From positions 62,001 through 126,000 of the forward strand of contig NZ_JAAZUI010000002.1 of the NCBI RefSeq assembly GCF_012524075.1: a stretch of 64,000 nucleotides of DNA. The letters run 5' to 3'. The position numbers and the translations under genes are program-made. Below, piece by piece: positions 47,094 through 56,749 of this stretch. Numbering within the stretch: the first letter of the stretch is position 1; the number at the start of each line of letters is the position of its first letter. Source of the DNA: Lutibacter sp. B1. GTDB taxonomy: Bacteria > Bacteroidota > Bacteroidia > Flavobacteriales > Flavobacteriaceae. The notes under the pieces are model-generated. The model saw only the letters and a program-made list of their open reading frames with translations, was not told the origin of the DNA and searched no databases.

Positions 47094-47848
47094 ATATATT
47101 GATAATTGAAAATGAAAGACCTGCAGCCGATAAGCTGAAACGTCTTCTAAAAAAAATAGATACAAGCATTACAATTGTTGGAGTTATTGAAACAGTTGAA
47201 GGAAGCGTAAACTGGTTACAAAATAACCCGTCACCTGATTTAATTTTACTTGACATACAACTTGATGATGGTATTTGTTTTGAAATATTTGAAACCATAA
47301 AAGTAGATACGCCTATTATTTTTACAACAGCTTATAACAAATATGTACTGCAAGCTTTTGAAGTAAACAGTGTTGATTATATTTTGAAACCTATTGAAGA
47401 AAATGAATTACGCAAAGCACTGAAGAAATTTAAAACTTACCATTATAAATTTTCCGGAGATATTCTAAAGCAAATTTTTGGTAAATTGAACAAACAATAT
47501 AAAACACGTTTTCTTATTAAAATAGGATTGCATTATAAGTCGATACCCGTAAATGAAATTTGCTGTTTTTATATTTTAGAACGGGCAACATTTGCAAAAA
47601 CACTCTCCGGAAATGAATATCCTATTGATAATTCTTTAGAGTATCTTCAAAAAATAGTGGATCCTGATAAATTTTTCAGAATTAATAGAAGTTGTTTAGT
47701 ACACATGAATGCAATTAGTGATATTTTGAGTTATTCTTCAAGCAGACTTCAACTAAAACTAAATGAAAAAACACCCTCTTTTAATAAAGATTATTTAGTA
47801 GTTAGCAGAGAAAAAGTAACCGAATTTAAAAAGTGGATAAGTAAATAA
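47090..47848 (+). CDS. LytTR-type response regulator
   Basis: A 252-residue regulator with an N-terminal receiver domain (phospho-acceptor D55 in LILLDIQLDDG) and a C-terminal LytTR DNA-binding domain (about 145-248; FFRINRSCLVHMNAI). The receiver's acidic pocket reads IIENE where most relatives have IIEDE, so the second acidic position is asparagine; phosphorylation may be altered. LytTR proteins bind direct repeats upstream of targets. The galactan genes 130 bases downstream are possible targets (inference). Confidence 0.9.
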   Translation: MNILIIENERPAADKLKRLLKKIDTSITIVGVIETVEGSVNWLQNNPSPDLILLDIQLDDGICFEIFETIKVDTPIIFTTAYNKYVLQAFEVNSVDYILKPIEENELRKALKKFKTYHYKFSGDILKQIFGKLNKQYKTRFLIKIGLHYKSIPVNEICCFYILERATFAKTLSGNEYPIDNSLEYLQKIVDPDKFFRINRSCLVHMNAISDILSYSSSRLQLKLNEKTPSFNKDYLVVSREKVTEFKKWISK

Positions 47849-47979
47849 CGTCTCTTTCTAACTGATAAATTATAAAACATACATGCCAATAAGTATAGCT
47901 TTATTGTTTCTAAATTCACTACCTTTATACACTTAAACTTTTGTTTATTCAAACACTAAATTTAATGACGTACAAAGCA

Positions 47980-50406
47980 ATGAAATCAATACATTTTTTA
48001 TTTATTTTAATACTACTTAATCACTTCTCATACGCTCAAGAAAGAGAAATAACTGAACTTAAAAACAATTGGAAATTCTTTAAAGGTGAGAATAGTGATG
48101 CTTTTCAAAAAGACTTTAATGATGAAGATTGGCGTAATGTTTCTATTCCACACGATTGGGCTATAGAAGAACCTTTTGTACTTGACGGTAACGGAGATAC
48201 AGGAAAATTACCATGGAAAGGCGAAGGTTGGTACAGAAGAACTCTCGAAATACCACAAAATTACAGTGGCAAAAAATTGTATTTATTGTGCGACGGAATT
48301 ATGGCTTTTCCTAAAATATATATAAATGGCAAACTTGCCGGTGAATGGGATTATGGTTATAATTCTTTTTATGTTGATATTACCGATTTTATCAATTTGA
48401 ATGAAGAAAACACACTTGCTATACATGTTGATACCCGAAAACATGACAGCAGATGGTATCCCGGAGCAGGAATTTACAGAAAAATTCAACTTATTGCTGT
48501 AAATCCTATTCATGTAGATATTTGGGGAACATACATAACTACTCCAATTATTAAACCTAATTATGCGGATGTTAGAATAGCAACAACTTTAAATAATTAT
48601 TCAAACTCTTCTGAAAAAATTAAGATAAAACACACCATTTTAACTGCTGATAATACTATTATTTCTGAAAATGAAGTTGAAGAAAATATCAATATCAATA
48701 GTAATAAAATAGTAGAAACTACCATTACTTTAACCAATCCAAAACGTTGGGATATTGAAACACCAAATTTGTATACTTTGCAAACAACTATTTATAAAGG
48801 CAACAAAATTTTAGATACCTACAAAACTACTTTTGGCGTTCGAGATATTCGTTTTACTGCTGATAATGGTTTTTACTTAAATGATAAAAGAGTTCAGTTA
48901 AAAGGCGTAAATCTGCATCACGATCACGGTCCGTTAGGCGCAGCTTTCAACAAAAGAGCTATGGAAAGACAGCTAGAGATTATGAAAAGTATGGGTTGTA
49001 ACGCAGTTAGAACCAGTCATAATGTGGCTGCACCTGAATTGTTAGAATTATGTGATAAAATGGGAATGTTAGTATTTAACGAAGTTTTTGATAAATACGA
49101 TGCCAAAGCTGACATACTTGAAAACACTGATTTTGAAAGTTTTGCACAAAGAAATATCAAAAATTTTGTGGTAAGAGATAGAAATCATCCATCTATATTT
49201 CTATGGAGTGTTGGTAACGAAATTCCCGATGTACAATGGAATCTTGATAATGGTTTTTACAGACTGCAAACTATGGTTAATTATGTGAAGAAATACGATA
49301 ATACTCGCCCAACAACTTTAGTTTGTGACAGTTATAAAAGTGCCGAACTACGTCATTTTGATTATTACGATGTACATAGCTGGAACTATGGAAGAAGATA
49401 CAGTTTAGCTCGTCAGCTTGAACCAAACAAACCTGTAATTATCAGCGAATCGGCTTCAACATTAAGCACCAGAGGTTTTTACGAGTTTCCATTACCGGAA
49501 GATAAAACCAATTTCACCAAATCTTTACAAGTGAGTTCGTACGATTTAAATGCTCCTGAATGGGCAGAACTGGCCGATGACGATTTTATGTGGCAACAGG
49601 ATGAGTCATATGTTGCAGGTGAATTTATTTGGACAGGTTTTGATTATCTTGGCGAACCAACACCGTATAACAATAAATGGGTTTTAGATAATGGTATGAC
49701 CGACAAAGAAGCTTCTCGAAGTTCTTATTTTGGCGTGGTAGATTTATGTGGAATTCCGAAAGATCGTTATTACTTATACAAAAGTTATTGGAAACCCGAT
49801 GAAACTACTATCCACATTCTTCCTCACTGGAACTGGGATGATAGAGTTGGTAAAAAAACACCGGTTTTTGTATATACTAATGGCGATTGTGCCGAGCTTT
49901 TCCTCAACGGAAAATCACAAGGTAAAAAATGTAAAAACCCGAAGTCTGAAAATTCAACTGAACGCTTCAGATTAATGTGGAATGATGTTATCTATCAACC
50001 CGGAGAATTAAAAGCAGTAGCTTATAAAGAAGGCAAAATATTAGGAGAAAATACAGTAAAAACTGCGGGAGAACCTTATAAATTGATATTAACTCCCGAT
50101 AGAAAAATACTAAAATCTGATGGCGAAGATTTATCTTACATACTTGTTGAAGCGGTTGATAAAAACGGAAATTTATGTCCGTTAGCCAATAATAAAGTTG
50201 AATTCAAAATTAAAGGAAATGCTCAAATTGCAGGTGTTGGAAATGGAAACCCTCAATCTTTTAGTCCTTTTAAATCAAATACAGTAGATTTGTTTTATGG
50301 TAAAGCAATGCTACTTATACAATCCAAAAACAACAAAGAAACTATAACTGTTACAGCATCTTCAAAAAATATGAAAAATGCCGAAACATCTCTAAAAATT
50401 GAATAA
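47980..50406 (+). CDS. GH2 beta-galactosidase-type hydrolase
   Basis: Start placed at 47980 (MKSIHFLFIL), which gives an 808-residue protein with an SPI signal peptide ending FSYAQ; earlier ATG at 47965 and TTG at 47941 are less plausible. GH2 domains follow: jelly roll, Ig-like, TIM barrel with acid/base E414 (WSVGNEIPD) and nucleophile E490 (IISESAS), then DUF4982-like and Ig-like C-terminal domains. Similar architecture to the GH2 at 12614. Two bases separate it from the GH53 gene, so galactose release from beta-1,4-galactan fragments is likely. Confidence 0.9.
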   Translation: MKSIHFLFILILLNHFSYAQEREITELKNNWKFFKGENSDAFQKDFNDEDWRNVSIPHDWAIEEPFVLDGNGDTGKLPWKGEGWYRRTLEIPQNYSGKKLYLLCDGIMAFPKIYINGKLAGEWDYGYNSFYVDITDFINLNEENTLAIHVDTRKHDSRWYPGAGIYRKIQLIAVNPIHVDIWGTYITTPIIKPNYADVRIATTLNNYSNSSEKIKIKHTILTADNTIISENEVEENININSNKIVETTITLTNPKRWDIETPNLYTLQTTIYKGNKILDTYKTTFGVRDIRFTADNGFYLNDKRVQLKGVNLHHDHGPLGAAFNKRAMERQLEIMKSMGCNAVRTSHNVAAPELLELCDKMGMLVFNEVFDKYDAKADILENTDFESFAQRNIKNFVVRDRNHPSIFLWSVGNEIPDVQWNLDNGFYRLQTMVNYVKKYDNTRPTTLVCDSYKSAELRHFDYYDVHSWNYGRRYSLARQLEPNKPVIISESASTLSTRGFYEFPLPEDKTNFTKSLQVSSYDLNAPEWAELADDDFMWQQDESYVAGEFIWTGFDYLGEPTPYNNKWVLDNGMTDKEASRSSYFGVVDLCGIPKDRYYLYKSYWKPDETTIHILPHWNWDDRVGKKTPVFVYTNGDCAELFLNGKSQGKKCKNPKSENSTERFRLMWNDVIYQPGELKAVAYKEGKILGENTVKTAGEPYKLILTPDRKILKSDGEDLSYILVEAVDKNGNLCPLANNKVEFKIKGNAQIAGVGNGNPQSFSPFKSNTVDLFYGKAMLLIQSKNNKETITVTASSKNMKNAETSLKIE

Positions 50407-50408
50407 AC

Positions 50409-51548
50409 ATGATTACAAATCAAATTTCATACAAACAATTCATTTATTTATTAGTATTAATTCCAATTTTTCTTTTCTCTTGTTCGGGTGATAATGATAA
50501 TGACCTTGATTCGGATAAAATAGATGAAGTTGATGAAATTGAAGAAGTTGATGAAACTGATAGTGATTATATAAGTGCTGCCGACTTATCTCTTTTACCA
50601 AAAATTGAAAACACAAATGCTGTTTTCTATAATTTAGAAAATCAAACTGAAGATGTTCTAACTACGTTAAAAAACAATGGTGTAAACACTATAAGACTAA
50701 GAATATGGCACACACCGGAGGACAGTCATTCAAGTTTTGACGAAGTAAAATCATTCTCAGAAAAAATTCACGCTAAAGGTTTAAAAGTATGGATTACAGT
50801 TCATTATTCCGATACTTGGGCAGATCCTGCCAACCAAACACCACCTACAAATTGGCAAGGACTGACCTTTAATGATTTGAAAGATAAAATGTACACATAC
50901 ACTAAAAGTATTGTAACCGAAATACAACCTGATTTTATCCAAATTGGGAATGAAATTAATTCAGGTATGTTATTCCCATTCGGTACTATTGAAAGTAACG
51001 AAACTCAATTTATCAGTTTACTTTCTGAAGGTGTTAAAGCGGTTAGAGATAATTCTACCAAAACAAAAATCATTATTCATTTTGCAGGAATCGAAGGTTC
51101 CGATTGGTTTTATAACAAAGTAAAAAATATTGATTATGATATTATAGGTCTTTCCTACTACCCTATTTGGCATGGTAAAGATTTGAACAATCTTAAATCT
51201 ACTCTAAACAGTTTAAGTACAACATACAATAAAGATATTTTGATTGCTGAAACTGCATATCCTTTTACTTTAGATTGGAATGATTGGACCGATAATATTG
51301 TTGGATTGGAAGAACAATTAATTTTACCTGACTACCCGGCAACTCCTACCGGACAAAAAGATTTTATTGCAAAAATTAAGGAAATTGTAACTCAAACCAA
51401 TGAAGGAATTGGTTTTTGTTATTGGGGCGGTGAGTTAATTGCTTTTGACGGACCGGAATCTAAAAATGGTTCCAGTTGGGAAAATCAAGCCTTATTTGAT
51501 TTTGATAATAAAGCATTACCAGTTCTTTCAGAATTTAAAATTGAATAA
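50409..51548 (+). CDS. GH53 endo-beta-1,4-galactanase (lipoprotein)
   Basis: A 379-residue GH53 enzyme that cuts beta-1,4-galactan, such as pectic side chains. The lipobox LFSC is followed by SGDNDNDLDSD and an acidic linker, suggesting surface exposure. SAADLSLLPKIENTNAVFY, NTIRLRIWHTP and WITVHYSDTWADP are classic family segments; acid/base is E182 (IQIGNEINSGM) and nucleophile E281 (LIAETAYPF). It ends with QALFDFDNKALPVL. Together with the GH2 gene it forms a two-enzyme galactan unit with no transporter. Confidence 0.94.
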   Translation: MITNQISYKQFIYLLVLIPIFLFSCSGDNDNDLDSDKIDEVDEIEEVDETDSDYISAADLSLLPKIENTNAVFYNLENQTEDVLTTLKNNGVNTIRLRIWHTPEDSHSSFDEVKSFSEKIHAKGLKVWITVHYSDTWADPANQTPPTNWQGLTFNDLKDKMYTYTKSIVTEIQPDFIQIGNEINSGMLFPFGTIESNETQFISLLSEGVKAVRDNSTKTKIIIHFAGIEGSDWFYNKVKNIDYDIIGLSYYPIWHGKDLNNLKSTLNSLSTTYNKDILIAETAYPFTLDWNDWTDNIVGLEEQLILPDYPATPTGQKDFIAKIKEIVTQTNEGIGFCYWGGELIAFDGPESKNGSSWENQALFDFDNKALPVLSEFKIE

Positions 51549-51657
51549 TAGTATAAAAATAAAAAGCTTCAATTGTAAATTACTATACATTTATATCGTT
51601 TAGAATTAATTAACTTAGCGTTTATTTTTTTTAATTTCATAGTTAAATCTAAACAAT

Positions 51658-52461
51658 ATGATTCTAGACGATACTTTAAAAATTTTAAAAAACAGGTACA
51701 GTAAACAACTGGAAAACCTTATTATTAAAAATGTTGTAGTTGGAATTCATCTCACAGCAGTTAAATTAAGTGACAACAGTTTTGGAGTTGCAAGTACGGT
51801 AGATGATACTGAGGTTTTTTGTTTAAAAAAAGATAGAGATTATGGAGATTTTACACCTTCAAAAATAAAAGGTAAAAAAGTTATTGATTTACTTGAATCT
51901 TCAAAACAATCCAATATCATAAATACCTTAAAAATCGCGGTAATAAATGCAATATCCTCTAAAATTTTATCAAATTCAAACTATAAAATACTACAAAATA
52001 CCGATCCGGTAGATTTATTAAATTTGGATGGAGGAAAAACTGTAACCATTGTTGGTGCATTTCAATCATACATCAATAAAATTGCTGCCACCAATAATAA
52101 ACTACACGTTTTAGAATTAAATGAAAATGCCTTGGTTGAAGGTCAAAAACAATATTATGTTCCTGCAATTGAATTTAAAAGAATTATCCCAAAATCTAAT
52201 ATTGTTATTATTACAGGATTAACACTTGTTAATAATACAATTGATGGTTTACTTGAGGTAATTTCACCTGAAACTGAAGTAATTGTTACCGGTCCGTCAA
52301 GTAGTTTAATTCCTGATATTTTATTTGAAAATAAAATTAAATATATTGGAGCTGTACAACTAACCGATTGTGATAAGCTTTTTGAAGTTGTTAGTGAAGG
52401 CGGTAAAGGCTATCATTTATTTAAATATTGTGCCCAAAAAATTTGTATTGTTAATGAGTAA
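51658..52461 (+). CDS. DUF364/DUF4213 protein (putative heavy-metal chelation domain)
   Basis: A 267-residue protein resembling DUF4213-DUF364 proteins: an N-terminal domain of that type (about 1-110, VVVGIHLTAVKLSDN) and a C-terminal Rossmann-like domain (GKTVTIVGAFQSYI, VIITGLTLVNNTIDG and TGPSSSLIPDILF). The family is described as a possible metal-chelating fold and often sits near metal or cofactor transporters. Its stop overlaps the next gene by eight bases. Function is not established. Confidence 0.85.
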   Translation: MILDDTLKILKNRYSKQLENLIIKNVVVGIHLTAVKLSDNSFGVASTVDDTEVFCLKKDRDYGDFTPSKIKGKKVIDLLESSKQSNIINTLKIAVINAISSKILSNSNYKILQNTDPVDLLNLDGGKTVTIVGAFQSYINKIAATNNKLHVLELNENALVEGQKQYYVPAIEFKRIIPKSNIVIITGLTLVNNTIDGLLEVISPETEVIVTGPSSSLIPDILFENKIKYIGAVQLTDCDKLFEVVSEGGKGYHLFKYCAQKICIVNE

Positions 52462-54169
52462 AAATACAAAAGTTTTAGACGAGAAATGGATTAAAGCTTC
52501 TATTATCGGTACTACTTGGGCTGCTTCAGAAATTGTACTTGGAAGTTTTTTACACAATTTAAAAGTTCCCTTTAGCGGTAATGCTTTAACAGCTATTGGA
52601 ATTATTATTCTAATCTCAGCTAGTTATATTTGGAAAGAAAAAGGACTGTTTTGGAGAGCCGGATTAATATGTGCTATTATGAAAACAATGTCTCCAAGTG
52701 CGGTTATATTTGGACCAATGATAGCTATTTTTAGTCAATCATTATTACTTGAAGGCAGTGTACGTATTTTTGGAAAAACAATTATTGGCTATGCAATAGG
52801 TTCAATGTTGGCAATGTCTTGGAATTTGTTTCAAAAAATTATAAACTTCATTATTTTTTATGGAATGAACATTGTTGAAGTTTATGAAAGTCTGTTACAA
52901 ATGGCTCAAAAACAACTTTATATCCAATTTAACATTGTTTGGCTACCAATTATCATTTTATTAGTTATCTATGCAATTTTAGGTTTGTTTTCAGCTTATA
53001 TAGGCATTAAAGTGGGTAGAAAAATAAAAAATGAACCTGTAAAAGTTAAATCGATACACAATCCTTCAAACTTTATTCAAAAACAAAGCAAAGCCAATAA
53101 AAATTTTAAGCATTCTTTAGTTTGGCTTTTTATAGATATTCTATTAATTATCAGCTCTCTATATTTATTATCAAAAACACATTGGCTTGTTTGGAGTAGT
53201 ATTATTATTTTAGTTGTAAGTATTTGGGCTTTACGCTATAAAAGAGCTCTAAAACAATTGTTAAAACCAAAATTTTGGGTGTTTTTTGTTTTAATAACTA
53301 TGCTTACAGCCTATGTTTTCACCAAAATTCAAGGCCAAAGCATAGAAGAAGCACTTTTAACTGGGCTTCAAATGAATTTTAGAGCCATTGTAATTATTAT
53401 TGGTTTTTCTGTTTTAGGAACCGAATTATACAATCCTAAAATTCAAGCTTTTTTCTTAAAGACTTCTTTTAAACAATTACCGCTTGTACTTGAACTTTCT
53501 TTTGAAAGTCTACCTTTAATGATTGCGAGTATTCCCAACTTTAAATCCATCGTTAAAAATCCTATTTCGATAATTTCTGAAGTTATTTCTCAGGCTGAAT
53601 TCAGATTAGATGAAATAAAAAAGAAACTTAATTTTAAGCAGCAACTATTTATTATTACAGGCTCCATTGAAGAAGGAAAAACAACAGCTATAAAAAATAG
53701 TATTGAAGAATTACAACAACAAAACATAACAATTGGCGGTTTTTATTCTCCCAGAATAATAGAAAATAATATTACAATTGGTTATGATATTGTTGCTGTA
53801 CAAACCCTTGAAAAAGAACCATTTTTAAGAATTTCAACCAATAAAAGCCTCCAAAATATTGGTAAATACAGCATCTTAGAAAAAGGATTACAAAAAGGAA
53901 TTGACGCTTTAAAACCAACAAACAACCTTAACAATAAAATTGTTGTAATTGATGAAGTTGGAAGATTAGAATTAAACAATAAAGGCTGGGCAAAAAGTAT
54001 CCAAGAATTAGTAAATACATCAAACAATCACATTTTAATAACCGTTAGAGATCATTTTCTTGAAAAAGTTCTTGAAAAATGGAATTTTAAAAATCACTAT
54101 GTATTTGATGTTTCAAAAAACGATTACAAAACTATTAGTAATACTATTTTAGAAAAATTAGAAACCTAA
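52454..54169 (+). CDS. Membrane protein fused to THEP1-like NTPase (ECF-transporter-like)
   Basis: Start taken at 52454 (MSKNTKVLDEKW), overlapping the DUF364 gene by eight bases; 571 residues. Residues ~10-195 hold several membrane segments reminiscent of an ECF substrate-binding (CbiM-like) subunit (SPSAVIFGPMIAIF), and ~215-390 a second membrane block reminiscent of an EcfT/CbiQ coupling subunit. Residues ~398-571 are a P-loop NTPase of the THEP1 kind: Walker A GSIEEGKTT at 403-411 and Walker B VVIDEVGRLE with D500/E501. All three parts in one chain is unusual. Substrate, perhaps a metal or cofactor precursor, is inferred only from the DUF364 partner. Confidence 0.8.
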   Translation: MSKNTKVLDEKWIKASIIGTTWAASEIVLGSFLHNLKVPFSGNALTAIGIIILISASYIWKEKGLFWRAGLICAIMKTMSPSAVIFGPMIAIFSQSLLLEGSVRIFGKTIIGYAIGSMLAMSWNLFQKIINFIIFYGMNIVEVYESLLQMAQKQLYIQFNIVWLPIIILLVIYAILGLFSAYIGIKVGRKIKNEPVKVKSIHNPSNFIQKQSKANKNFKHSLVWLFIDILLIISSLYLLSKTHWLVWSSIIILVVSIWALRYKRALKQLLKPKFWVFFVLITMLTAYVFTKIQGQSIEEALLTGLQMNFRAIVIIIGFSVLGTELYNPKIQAFFLKTSFKQLPLVLELSFESLPLMIASIPNFKSIVKNPISIISEVISQAEFRLDEIKKKLNFKQQLFIITGSIEEGKTTAIKNSIEELQQQNITIGGFYSPRIIENNITIGYDIVAVQTLEKEPFLRISTNKSLQNIGKYSILEKGLQKGIDALKPTNNLNNKIVVIDEVGRLELNNKGWAKSIQELVNTSNNHILITVRDHFLEKVLEKWNFKNHYVFDVSKNDYKTISNTILEKLET

Positions 54170-54937
54170 TTAAACTTCAAGCACCAATTCGTCATAAGCT
54201 AAAAACACATTTTCAGGCAAAGTTTTTTCAACTTCTGCATGAAAACCTAAATGATGGCTTATGTGTGTTAAATACGCTTTTTTAGGTTTTAATTCAGCTA
54301 TTAAAGCTAATGCTTCCTCTAAATTCAAATGCGAATGATGAGATTTATGACGGATGGCATTTAACACCAATACATCTATATTTTGTAATTTCTTTTTACC
54401 GGAATCAGGAATTGTTTTTACATCTGTTAAATACGCAAAATCTTTAAATCGATATCCTAAAATTGGTAAATTTCCATGCATCACTTCTATTGGAATCACT
54501 TCTAAATTTCCTAATACAAATGGAGTTTCTGAGATTTCATTTTCCTTAATACTTGGCGCACCGGGATATTTATCAACTTCATTAAAAATATAATCAAATC
54601 TTTTTTCTAAATTAACTAAAACTCTTCGCTGTGCATAAATAGGAACTTCTCCTAATTGAAAACTAAAAGGGCGTATATCATCCAAACCGGCAATATGATC
54701 AGAATGTTCGTGAGTAAATAATACCCCATCTATTTTTCTTACATCTGCTCTTAACATTTGATATCTAAAATCCGGACCGCAATCTACAACATAAGCATAC
54801 TTATCCCATTCAACCAAAATGGAAACTCTTAAACGCTTATCTCTTTTATCTTTTGATAAACATACCGGATGTGAGCAATTTATAACTGGTATTCCTTGTG
54901 ATGTTCCTGTTCCTAAAAAAGTAATTTTCAAATTCAA
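54170..54937 (-). CDS. PhnP-like metallo-beta-lactamase-fold hydrolase
   Basis: A 255-residue MBL-fold enzyme. The metal motif is THEHSDHIAGLDDIRPF (H76, H78, D80, H81), and an N-terminal C21/C26 pair (CSHPVC) matches the extra zinc site of PhnP-type proteins. PhnP is a cyclic ribose phosphodiesterase, but no C-P lyase genes are nearby and Flavobacteriaceae carry such homologues widely, so the real substrate is uncertain. Its stop directly abuts the stop of the convergent fusion gene with no room for a terminator. Confidence 0.88.
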   Translation of the reverse strand: MNLKITFLGTGTSQGIPVINCSHPVCLSKDKRDKRLRVSILVEWDKYAYVVDCGPDFRYQMLRADVRKIDGVLFTHEHSDHIAGLDDIRPFSFQLGEVPIYAQRRVLVNLEKRFDYIFNEVDKYPGAPSIKENEISETPFVLGNLEVIPIEVMHGNLPILGYRFKDFAYLTDVKTIPDSGKKKLQNIDVLVLNAIRHKSHHSHLNLEEALALIAELKPKKAYLTHISHHLGFHAEVEKTLPENVFLAYDELVLEV

Positions 54938-55110
54938 TAAAATTTAAAAAAACAGTTTTTTATACTGTTAATTGTAATAATTATTACATAATTAATAAAA
55001 TAAATTGAAATAGCTTATCAATATTAAAAATAATGATTTTTATCAACCTTTAAAGTTAATTATTTCTTTATTTTTACCGTACAACAGTTAAGTAATTTAG
55101 TATATTAAAA

Positions 55111-55317
55111 ATGAACAATATTAAATCAACCTCTAAATACTTTTTAAACTTTATTTATTTATTCTTAATTGCCTTGATTGTTCATAAAACTAAAAATATA
55201 TCTATCTATGAAACTAGCTTAACAGCTGGTTTTCTTATTTTTCTGAATAACGAAAAAATCATTCAAATAATTCAATCTGAATTATACATATTCAAAATTA
55301 CACACAATAAAAAATAA
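55111..55317 (+). CDS. Small hydrophobic protein, 68 residues
   Basis: A 207-base frame five bases upstream of the transhydrogenase operon. The product has two hydrophobic stretches (about residues 11-24 and 36-45) and a basic tail, with no recognised family. Coding status rests on its position and length; in AT-rich DNA such a frame could be accidental. If real, it may be a small membrane protein cotranscribed with pntAA. Confidence 0.45.
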   Translation: MNNIKSTSKYFLNFIYLFLIALIVHKTKNISIYETSLTAGFLIFLNNEKIIQIIQSELYIFKITHNKK

Positions 55318-55322
55318 TAAAT

Positions 55323-56438
55323 ATGAAAATAGGCATATTAAAAGAATCTAAAAAAGGTGAAAGACGTGTTTCTATTTCGCCTAATATTGCCAAACAACTA
55401 ATTGAAAAAGGCTTTGAAATTTTTGTTGAAGAAGATGCCGGAGTAGCTTCGTCTTTTAAAAATTCTGACTATACAAAAGTAGGCGCCGTAGTTGATATTC
55501 GAGGAGTTGTTTTTAAGGAATCTAATATTCTTATTAAAATTAATCCTTTTGATGAAGATGATTTAAAATTAGTGGACGAAAGCCATATTTTAATGAGTCA
55601 GTTATTTCATAAATCTCATCCCGAGCTTATTAAAGCAATTGCCGAAAAAGGTGCTTCTGCATTTTCTATGGATGCTATGCCTCGTATTTCAAGAGCTCAG
55701 GATATGGATGTTTTAAGCTCACAAAGTAATTTGGCAGGTTACAAAGCGGTAATTTTAGGTGCTTATGAAATGACAAAAATTTTCCCTTTAATGATGACTG
55801 CTGCAGGTACAATTACTCCTTCAAGAGTTTTAATATATGGAGTTGGTGTTGCAGGTTTACAAGCAATAGCCACCGCAAAACGTTTAGGTGCTGTTGTTGA
55901 AGCTACTGATATTCGTTTAGAAACTAAAGAACAAACAGAATCTTTAGGTGCTAAATTTATTACAGTTGATAATACAGGCGAAGCAAAGGCTGAAGGCGGT
56001 TATGCTAAAGAAGCCTCCGAAGATTACGCGCGTAGACAAAAAGAAGCCGTAAACAAATCACTATTCCAAGCAGATTTAGTTATCACAACCGCTATGGTTC
56101 CGGGTAGAAAATCTCCTGTTTTAATTACAGAAGAACAAGTTAAACAAATGAAGAATGGAGCAGTAATAGTTGATTTGGCAGCAGCTCAAGGCGGTAACTG
56201 TGAGCTAAGTAAGTTAAACCAAAATATTATTAAATACGGAGTTAAAATTATTGGTACAACCATAGCGCCTGAAAGTGTTTCAACAAATGCAAGCGATTTA
56301 TACGCTAAAAATATGTTCAATTTTATAATGCATTTAACTGAAAATAATGAGTTTAAATGGGATTTAGAAGAAGAGATTACTGATGAAACATTAATTGTAC
56401 AAAACGGAAAAATTAGAAAAAACGGAAAAACTGAATAA
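55323..56438 (+). CDS. pntAA: NAD(P) transhydrogenase alpha subunit, domain I
   Basis: A 371-residue NAD(H)-binding subunit of proton-translocating transhydrogenase, which transfers hydride from NADH to NADP+ using the proton gradient. It starts with MKIGILKESKKGERRVSISP, has the conserved R-Q-D region (SRAQDMDVLSSQSNLAGY, abbreviated AQDMDVLSSQ), a Rossmann VLIYGVGVAGLQAIATA and TAMVPGRKSPVL. The membrane part is a separate gene, as usual in this phylum. Two bases lie before pntAB. Confidence 0.95.
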   Translation: MKIGILKESKKGERRVSISPNIAKQLIEKGFEIFVEEDAGVASSFKNSDYTKVGAVVDIRGVVFKESNILIKINPFDEDDLKLVDESHILMSQLFHKSHPELIKAIAEKGASAFSMDAMPRISRAQDMDVLSSQSNLAGYKAVILGAYEMTKIFPLMMTAAGTITPSRVLIYGVGVAGLQAIATAKRLGAVVEATDIRLETKEQTESLGAKFITVDNTGEAKAEGGYAKEASEDYARRQKEAVNKSLFQADLVITTAMVPGRKSPVLITEEQVKQMKNGAVIVDLAAAQGGNCELSKLNQNIIKYGVKIIGTTIAPESVSTNASDLYAKNMFNFIMHLTENNEFKWDLEEEITDETLIVQNGKIRKNGKTE

Positions 56439-56440
56439 AT

Positions 56441-56749
56441 ATGACTGATTTTATTGAATTTATAAAAAATGACATCCAATTAATATACATTCTAATACTT
56501 GCTATATTTATTGGATTAGAGTTAATTAAAAACGTACCAACAGTATTACACACACCTCTAATGTCTGGAGCAAACGCTTTAAGTGGAGTTGTGATTGTTG
56601 GAGCAATTTTAGTTATGCTACAATCAAACCCTAATGATTATTTATCATTAACATTAGGTTTTATAGCTGTAGTACTTGGAATAATAAATGTAGTTGGTGG
56701 GTATGCCGTAACCGACAGAATGTTACAAATGTTTAAAAAGAAAAAATAA
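56441..56749 (+). CDS. pntAB: NAD(P) transhydrogenase alpha subunit, membrane part
   Basis: A 102-residue inner-membrane subunit with three hydrophobic helices and the conserved loop VPTVLHTPLMSGANALSG, plus NVVGGYAVTDRMLQMFKKK at the end. It forms part of the proton channel together with PntB. The stop overlaps the pntB start by one base (TAATG). Confidence 0.95.
   Translation: MTDFIEFIKNDIQLIYILILAIFIGLELIKNVPTVLHTPLMSGANALSGVVIVGAILVMLQSNPNDYLSLTLGFIAVVLGIINVVGGYAVTDRMLQMFKKKK

Noticed and set aside
54170-54937. Assigning a phosphonate (C-P lyase) pathway to the PhnP-like gene
   Set aside because: No other phn gene is present, and PhnP-like MBL proteins are widespread outside phosphonate loci.
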